Part shown: positions 60,181 to 64,000 of the stretch, in pieces
Layout: every line of letters starts with the position of its first letter
Numbering within the stretch: position 1 is the first letter of the stretch
Assembly (NCBI RefSeq): GCF_000021305.1
Contig: NC_011772.1
Span: forward strand, 3,944,001 to 4,008,000
Direction: 5' to 3'
Source: Bacillus cereus G9842
GTDB taxonomy: Bacteria; Bacillota; Bacilli; Bacillales; Bacillaceae_G
DNA: 64,000 nucleotides
The notes under the pieces: model-generated
What the model saw: the letters and a program-made list of their open reading frames with translations, nothing else
What the model was told of the DNA's origin: nothing
Database searches by the model: none
Program-made: the position numbers and the translations under genes

Positions 60181-60657
60181 TTATACTAGGGCTTCTACTG
60201 TATGAAATGATTGTCCTTTCGTGCTAATAATACCGAAAATCGGTAAATCACTAAGCACCACTTCTTCTTGCTGTTTCATAAAAGATGACGTTAATTGTTT
60301 TATCTCTATCCAAACGTCATTAATACAAAGTACATTGGAATCGTTCTCTTGTTGGCGAGAAAAAATAGAATCTATTTTATATAAACCACCATTTTGAAAA
60401 AGCATATCAATGCGACTGAATGCATTCAAAGTAATGCTAATAACGCGTTGCCAATCTCCTTGCTTTCCCATATCATAGGATACAAAAAGTGCCTCTCCGC
60501 CTAGATTCATAATTTCCTCCACTGTTGCTTGTCCACTCTCTTGATCAATGTCCGTCACAATAACTTTTGCGCCTTGTTTAGCCAACAAAAGAGCTGTATT
60601 ACGTCCAATACCGATGCCACCGCCAGTTACGATAGCAACTTTTCCTGCAAGCTTCAT
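60181..60657 (-). CDS. Truncated short-chain dehydrogenase, probably inactive
   Basis: 158 residues, against about 250 for the family. The N-terminal Rossmann part is intact (VAIVTGGGIGIGRNTALLLA, DID near 36), but the NNAG motif reads QNGG (88-91), the middle is compressed, the catalytic Tyr is Ile143 (GIISTKG, with K147 kept), and the protein ends at 158 where SDRs still have about 100 residues. I start at ATG 60657 with GGGG eight bases upstream. This is a decaying gene or a cofactor-binding remnant. Confidence 0.7.
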   Translation of the reverse strand: MKLAGKVAIVTGGGIGIGRNTALLLAKQGAKVIVTDIDQESGQATVEEIMNLGGEALFVSYDMGKQGDWQRVISITLNAFSRIDMLFQNGGLYKIDSIFSRQQENDSNVLCINDVWIEIKQLTSSFMKQQEEVVLSDLPIFGIISTKGQSFHTVEALV

Positions 60658-60754
60658 TTTCATTACCCCTTCTATAAGTCTTACCGTCATTCAGTATACT
60701 CCTTTATAAGATTAATCTGCAAGCAAGAAAAATTGCTCATTCGTTTGTAAGCGA

Positions 60755-60853
60755 TTACTTTTTTACTCCTTCTTTTTTCCTACTATTACGCTGATCGAAA
60801 ACTAAACCGATGAAAATTAAAATCCCCCAAAAGATTACACTACCTCCAGTCAT
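60755..60853 (-). CDS. Small single-helix membrane peptide
   Basis: A 32-residue peptide: MTGGSVIFWGILIFIGLVFD (one membrane helix) and a basic tail QRNSRKKEGVKK. The ATG follows GGGGGAAA at 8 bases. Positive-inside rule places the tail in the cytosol. No known family. It lies between the SDR remnant and the RDD gene, all on the same strand. Confidence 0.55.
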   Translation of the reverse strand: MTGGSVIFWGILIFIGLVFDQRNSRKKEGVKK

Positions 60854-60964
60854 TTCAATTTCCCCCTTATTATATAAAGATATTATTTTAATCATTATAA
60901 CATTTTCTTAATTTTCAATCTATTAAAACCCAAAATGATATTATTACATAAATTGTAGTATAAC

Positions 60965-61007
60965 AAAAAAAGACCTTCTTATTTTATGGATAAAAAGGTC
61001 TTTTTTC
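60965..61007 (-). terminator. RDD gene terminator
   Basis: AAAAAAGACCTT / AAGGTCTTTTTT stem with a T-run on the minus strand, at the end of the RDD gene. Confidence 0.8.
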
Positions 61008-61008
61008 A

Positions 61009-61464
61009 TTATACAAGACTTATTACTTTCGTCTTTGTAATTAAGTCCTGAAAACCGCAATTGTCTTTGCGGAACAACATCATATATACGTTACATATTA
61101 ATGGAATTCCTAATAGCAATACGTTCGGCAATAACAATACAAAAAATCTTATAATTAATGTTTGCAACGTTAGCTTTTCACTCTTCAATGAAATTAATTT
61201 TATTCTCGTTACCTTTTTGCCAAGTGTAACACCGTTCCAAATAAAGGGTAACACAATAAAATATATCGCCATTAATATGAAAACTACTGCGAAATCATAT
61301 CTAAAATCACCTAAACTTATATTAAAGCGCTTAAACATAGCACTATAGTTTCCGGTCATAATAGCTACTACTGCACCATACATAACCGAGATTAAAAACA
61401 TGTCAATTAGGGAAGCACCTATGCGATTCATTACAAGCGCTGGACGATGCATCTTTAACTTCAT
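61009..61464 (-). CDS. RDD family membrane protein
   Basis: A 151-residue protein of the RDD family with about four membrane helices. The motif region MNRIGASLIDMFLISVMYGA corresponds to the R and D-D signature, and the end GNxxGFQDLITKTKVI (here CGFQDLITKTKV) is typical. RDD proteins are small polytopic proteins of mostly unknown role, some linked to ion transport. The ATG follows GGAG at ten bases. Confidence 0.78.
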   Translation of the reverse strand: MKLKMHRPALVMNRIGASLIDMFLISVMYGAVVAIMTGNYSAMFKRFNISLGDFRYDFAVVFILMAIYFIVLPFIWNGVTLGKKVTRIKLISLKSEKLTLQTLIIRFFVLLLPNVLLLGIPLICNVYMMLFRKDNCGFQDLITKTKVISLV

Positions 61465-61595
61465 TTTATGTCGACTCCTTCATATCCTTCTTTACCCGTC
61501 TCATCGTACCACTTCTAAAAAACATTGTAAACTAGCGTTTCTCTTACTTTTCTTGTACAATTTGTTACAATAGCATTATAAAGGAGGTTCCCATA

Positions 61596-62027
61596 TTGAA
61601 AAAATGGATAATCCTATTCGTCGCCTTCCTATTAACTGGTTGTACAGGAAACACAAGTCACTTAACTTATACGGTTAACGATGAATACGAGCTCATACGT
61701 ACTTCTGGAAATGCATTTGAACTTTTCCCCTCGCAAGATGCTGTATATGCCACACAATACATCCCTGCAAAAATTACAGACATTGCTTGGGATGATAAAT
61801 ACATTATTGCAAAACAAACTGAGGAAAAATCAGATCCAAATAACCCTGACGCAGCAATTGCAAATAAAAAAAGTGAACATTATTGGATTATTGACGTAAA
61901 GCACAATAAACGTTTCGGCCCCTATAATGAAAAGCAATTTAATAAACAAAAAGATGCGTTTAAAATTAAGGTACCTTTTCAAAATGTAGATTCATACATA
62001 AAAGAAATAAAAAAACAGTCAGCATAA
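61596..62027 (+). CDS. Lipoprotein of unknown function (DUF3997-like)
   Basis: A 143-residue lipoprotein: signal with lipobox LLTGC (Cys16), then a small domain containing YIPAKITDIAWDDKYIIAKQ and HYWIIDVKHNKRFGPYNEKQ, a pattern of DUF3997 proteins from memory. TTG 61596 has AAAGGAGG upstream. It is convergent with the next lipoprotein. Confidence 0.7.
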   Translation: MKKWIILFVAFLLTGCTGNTSHLTYTVNDEYELIRTSGNAFELFPSQDAVYATQYIPAKITDIAWDDKYIIAKQTEEKSDPNNPDAAIANKKSEHYWIIDVKHNKRFGPYNEKQFNKQKDAFKIKVPFQNVDSYIKEIKKQSA

Positions 62028-62051
62028 TCTTTTGAGTGCTGACTGTTTTGT
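62009..62051. terminator. Terminator at the end of the lipoprotein gene
   Basis: A 13-bp stem AAAACAGTCAGCA / TGCTGACTGTTTT that includes the stop codon. Confidence 0.85.
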
Positions 62052-62073
62052 CTTACATTATTTTAAAAACACA

Positions 62074-62835
62074 TTACTCCGAAAGTGAGATATTAAACGT
62101 TTGTGGCTCTTTTACAACATCTTGTGTTTCTGAATCTCCTGCAAGTAAATCATCAGTTATAAACTGAATATCCTTTACCTTGTCTTTTCCATCGTCAAGT
62201 ATTAAACCAATAATCCCATCTCTTGTTTCACCAGGCTTATAGTCTTCTCTTGATACATTTTTTGTACCAACTAACGTATCTTCGTCATATAAAAAGTTTT
62301 GAGTCGCTACTTTAAAATGTTGCTTACCATTAATTATAACATCATTCATAGAGAAAAATTGCATATTTTTATTTCCGCTATTCTCCACTTTATATGTAAT
62401 CTCAACGTAACGAATTGTATTACTAATCTCTGTTCCACTTAGCGATGCATATAATTCTGCATCTTCTTGGCTTACTTTATCCCCTAATCTACGTTTTACT
62501 TCTTCAGGAGTTAGTGCCGTGTATACTTTCAATGTATTTTTTGCCTTTTCACTCATCTGTGATAAAGAGATTACTTTCACATCTTGTACGTGAATTTTCA
62601 TTGGCGCTACTTCAAATGTTTGATTCACAGAATGCATCTGCTCTAACATGAAAGTACCCCAGCCTGTTTCTTTCACTTTTTGTCCTACTTTTTTCAGCTC
62701 ACGCCCACCATATTCTTTTGTTTCAGGAATAGATTCTTTCTTCTTCGGTTCAGCTTTCTTTTCTTCTTGATGGAAGCAACCACTTAACATAAGAAGAAAA
62801 CTACATAAAACAAAAATACTTTTCCATGCTTTCAT
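62074..62835 (-). CDS. Lipoprotein with a possible DUF4352-like immunoglobulin fold
   Basis: A 253-residue lipoprotein: signal with lipobox MLSGC (Cys20), a Lys/Glu-rich linker, then a beta-rich domain (MKIHVQDVKVISLSQMSEKA, YVEITYKVENSGNKNMQFFS) of the type seen in DUF4352/DUF5068 proteins. I start at the second of two adjacent ATGs (62835), five bases after AGGAG. Function unknown. Confidence 0.68.
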   Translation of the reverse strand: MKAWKSIFVLCSFLLMLSGCFHQEEKKAEPKKKESIPETKEYGGRELKKVGQKVKETGWGTFMLEQMHSVNQTFEVAPMKIHVQDVKVISLSQMSEKAKNTLKVYTALTPEEVKRRLGDKVSQEDAELYASLSGTEISNTIRYVEITYKVENSGNKNMQFFSMNDVIINGKQHFKVATQNFLYDEDTLVGTKNVSREDYKPGETRDGIIGLILDDGKDKVKDIQFITDDLLAGDSETQDVVKEPQTFNISLSE

Positions 62836-62875
62836 CATTTCATTTCTCCTAACGCTATCATTCATGAATATAAAA

Positions 62876-63604
62876 TTAATCCCTTGCTTTGTAAACTATA
62901 GAAACAATGAAAAGTCCACAAAATGAACTTGTCAGTCCAGATACTATTATACCTCCAATTTGGAAAATATGAAAATAGGGATCTAGGAACACATACACGA
63001 TAAATATAATAGTTGCCACAACAATTACTGAAATCCAATACTTTCTTTTTTCCGAAGCTAAAATAAAGTCTTTACCCATTTCATTTCTATGCTTCCATAA
63101 AACGTATGCTAATAATAGAAAACCAATACATGTACTTCCATGTTGCATATATTTATAAACAGAGATACCGTACCATTCTCTTTGCAATAATGGTATTTTC
63201 ATAACAAAATAGCCTGTCTTATGAGTGAATGCATCCCAAACAACATGCGTTAACATACCGAATAATGCTGAATAACAAAATACAAAAAGATCCTTCCATG
63301 TATGAAGACCCCACCCCTTGTCTACTGCATATGTATAGTAGCCAGCAAATGGCTTAGGTAAATGTGTTATAAAAGACTTTTTTAAAATGTAATGATATAT
63401 GTATGCTAATAAGAAGACAAGTGGTAAATTTAAATATAAGAACCCAAGCCACGTATGCCCAATAACACCATACGGTCTAAAGTGTAAAAAATATTCAAAG
63501 TCAGGCGCCATACTACCTAATATAAGAGCCGTTACTGACATATATTTAGAATGCTTTTTCGCAAAAGGAAGAACTGCTGCTGGATGTGCAAATGTAAACG
63601 GCAT
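62876..63604 (-). CDS. DUF4184 family membrane protein
   Basis: A 242-residue membrane protein with about six helices. MPFTFAHPAAVLPF and the conserved LILGSMAPDFEYFLHF, HTWLGFLYLNLPLVF and THVVWDAFTHKTGYF mark it as a DUF4184/metal-dependent-hydrolase-like (YfdX/YbfD-type inner-membrane) family. Histidine and aspartate residues in the core suggest a metal site. The ATG follows AGAAGGAG. Function unknown. Confidence 0.8.
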   Translation of the reverse strand: MPFTFAHPAAVLPFAKKHSKYMSVTALILGSMAPDFEYFLHFRPYGVIGHTWLGFLYLNLPLVFLLAYIYHYILKKSFITHLPKPFAGYYTYAVDKGWGLHTWKDLFVFCYSALFGMLTHVVWDAFTHKTGYFVMKIPLLQREWYGISVYKYMQHGSTCIGFLLLAYVLWKHRNEMGKDFILASEKRKYWISVIVVATIIFIVYVFLDPYFHIFQIGGIIVSGLTSSFCGLFIVSIVYKARD

Positions 63605-63818
63605 ACTTTAACTCCTTCTCACATTTTCAGTAGAATACCATATATCATAACGAGAGAATGGAACTTCATGCAATATTTATTTTCACATTGGAATATGATA
63701 GTTTAAATGATATAATCCACATAAATATTCAGAAAACAAGAAGGGATTCAGGTGTTATTAACACTTGTATTTGCTGCCTTTTTAGATTCAAAATCCGTTA
63801 TGAATTGAGGTTTATATA

Positions 63819-64000
63819 TTGATTGACGTACCCTTTTTACAAAATGTCACATTAAAAAAAGAAAATATCCCTAGTTTTTCCGCATATCCTTACTGCTTAC
63901 CCGCTATCCGAACATTACAATCACTAGCTTTCCATCCAAATGTAACATTCATTATTGGAGAAAACGGAACGGGTAAATCAACATTACTTGAAGGAATTGC
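63819..64000 (+). CDS. AAA family ATPase (partial, runs off the right edge)
   Basis: About 60 codons are visible. MIDVPFLQNVTLKKENIPSF is followed by a Walker A in FIIGENGTGKSTLLEGI. This is the start of an ABC/SMC-like AAA_23-type ATPase, often a protein of about 240 residues of unknown target. TTG 63819 has GAGG eight bases upstream. The rest is out of view, so the subtype is open. Confidence 0.65.
   Translation, partial: MIDVPFLQNVTLKKENIPSFSAYPYCLPAIRTLQSLAFHPNVTFIIGENGTGKSTLLEGI

Overview
This 64 kb window is a chromosomal segment of a low-GC, spore-forming Firmicute, almost certainly a member of the Bacillus cereus group. The gene order follows the Bacillus subtilis yla-ykt-pdh-ykr-yku-yky region gene for gene. 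Features typical of the cereus group are added to it: a 157-bp repeat with TTTAT ends that looks like bcr1, a second short copy of it, and an oligo-1,6-glucosidase with the length and the catalytic residues (D199, E255, D329) of the crystallised B. cereus enzyme. I see no tRNA, rRNA, insertion sequence, prophage or CRISPR array, so this is mostly core genome. All functional names come from recognition of sequence and synteny, not from a search.

Layout. 1-5.9 kb: yla/ykt housekeeping genes (ylaL, ylaI, ylaH, typA, ylaF, yktC, ykzI, yktB, yktA). 6.2-10.4 kb: arginine/lysine decarboxylase speA, the spore-coat transglutaminase tgl with a sigma-K-like promoter, three tandem SR1P mini-genes behind one promoter with two CcpN-like sites, and three small conserved genes. 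10.6-15.5 kb: the pyruvate dehydrogenase operon pdhABCD. 16-20.9 kb: a YjcZ-type sporulation peptide, def, ykrA, a 23-codon cationic peptide, rpoY-rnjA and ktrC. 20.9-30.8 kb: a membrane protein, the acetylated branch of the diaminopimelate/lysine pathway (dapH, dapL), ccpC, darB, ykzF, ykuK, a zinc-ribbon mini-protein, ykuJ, a glutaredoxin, ykuI, a probable small RNA and fadH. 31-39.6 kb: ykuE, a Pro/Tyr-rich peptide, a frameshifted ppk next to ppx, ykyB, ykyA, a degenerate GGDEF protein and a lone holin-like gene. 40-45 kb: an MFS exporter with a palindromic operator, a PadR regulator, and a B12 riboswitch controlling metE. 45-50 kb: the competence nuclease pair comJ/nucA, a helical-repeat MerR-like protein, a KinB-like kinase and patA. 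50-60 kb: a maltose/maltodextrin regulon (malR, malEFG, neopullulanase, oligo-1,6-glucosidase, msmX) with several cre/MalR-like operators. 60-64 kb: a decayed dehydrogenase, small membrane and lipoproteins, and the start of an AAA ATPase.

How the genes work together. Central carbon flow (pdh, ccpC, SR1P under CcpN-like control, the maltose regulon under CcpA/MalR-like control) is strongly represented. dapH, dapL and patA together give the N-acetyl branch to meso-diaminopimelate, for wall and spore synthesis. DarB and KtrC belong to the c-di-AMP/potassium network, while the EAL and GGDEF proteins both look catalytically dead. Sporulation is represented by tgl, the YjcZ peptide and the KinB-like kinase.

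The signals most worth a second look are the unassigned small-RNA-like gene at about 29.8 kb, the triple SR1P array, the 23-residue cationic peptide, the G8 tract that breaks ppk, and the exact 18-residue helical repeat in the protein at 46.3-47.1 kb.
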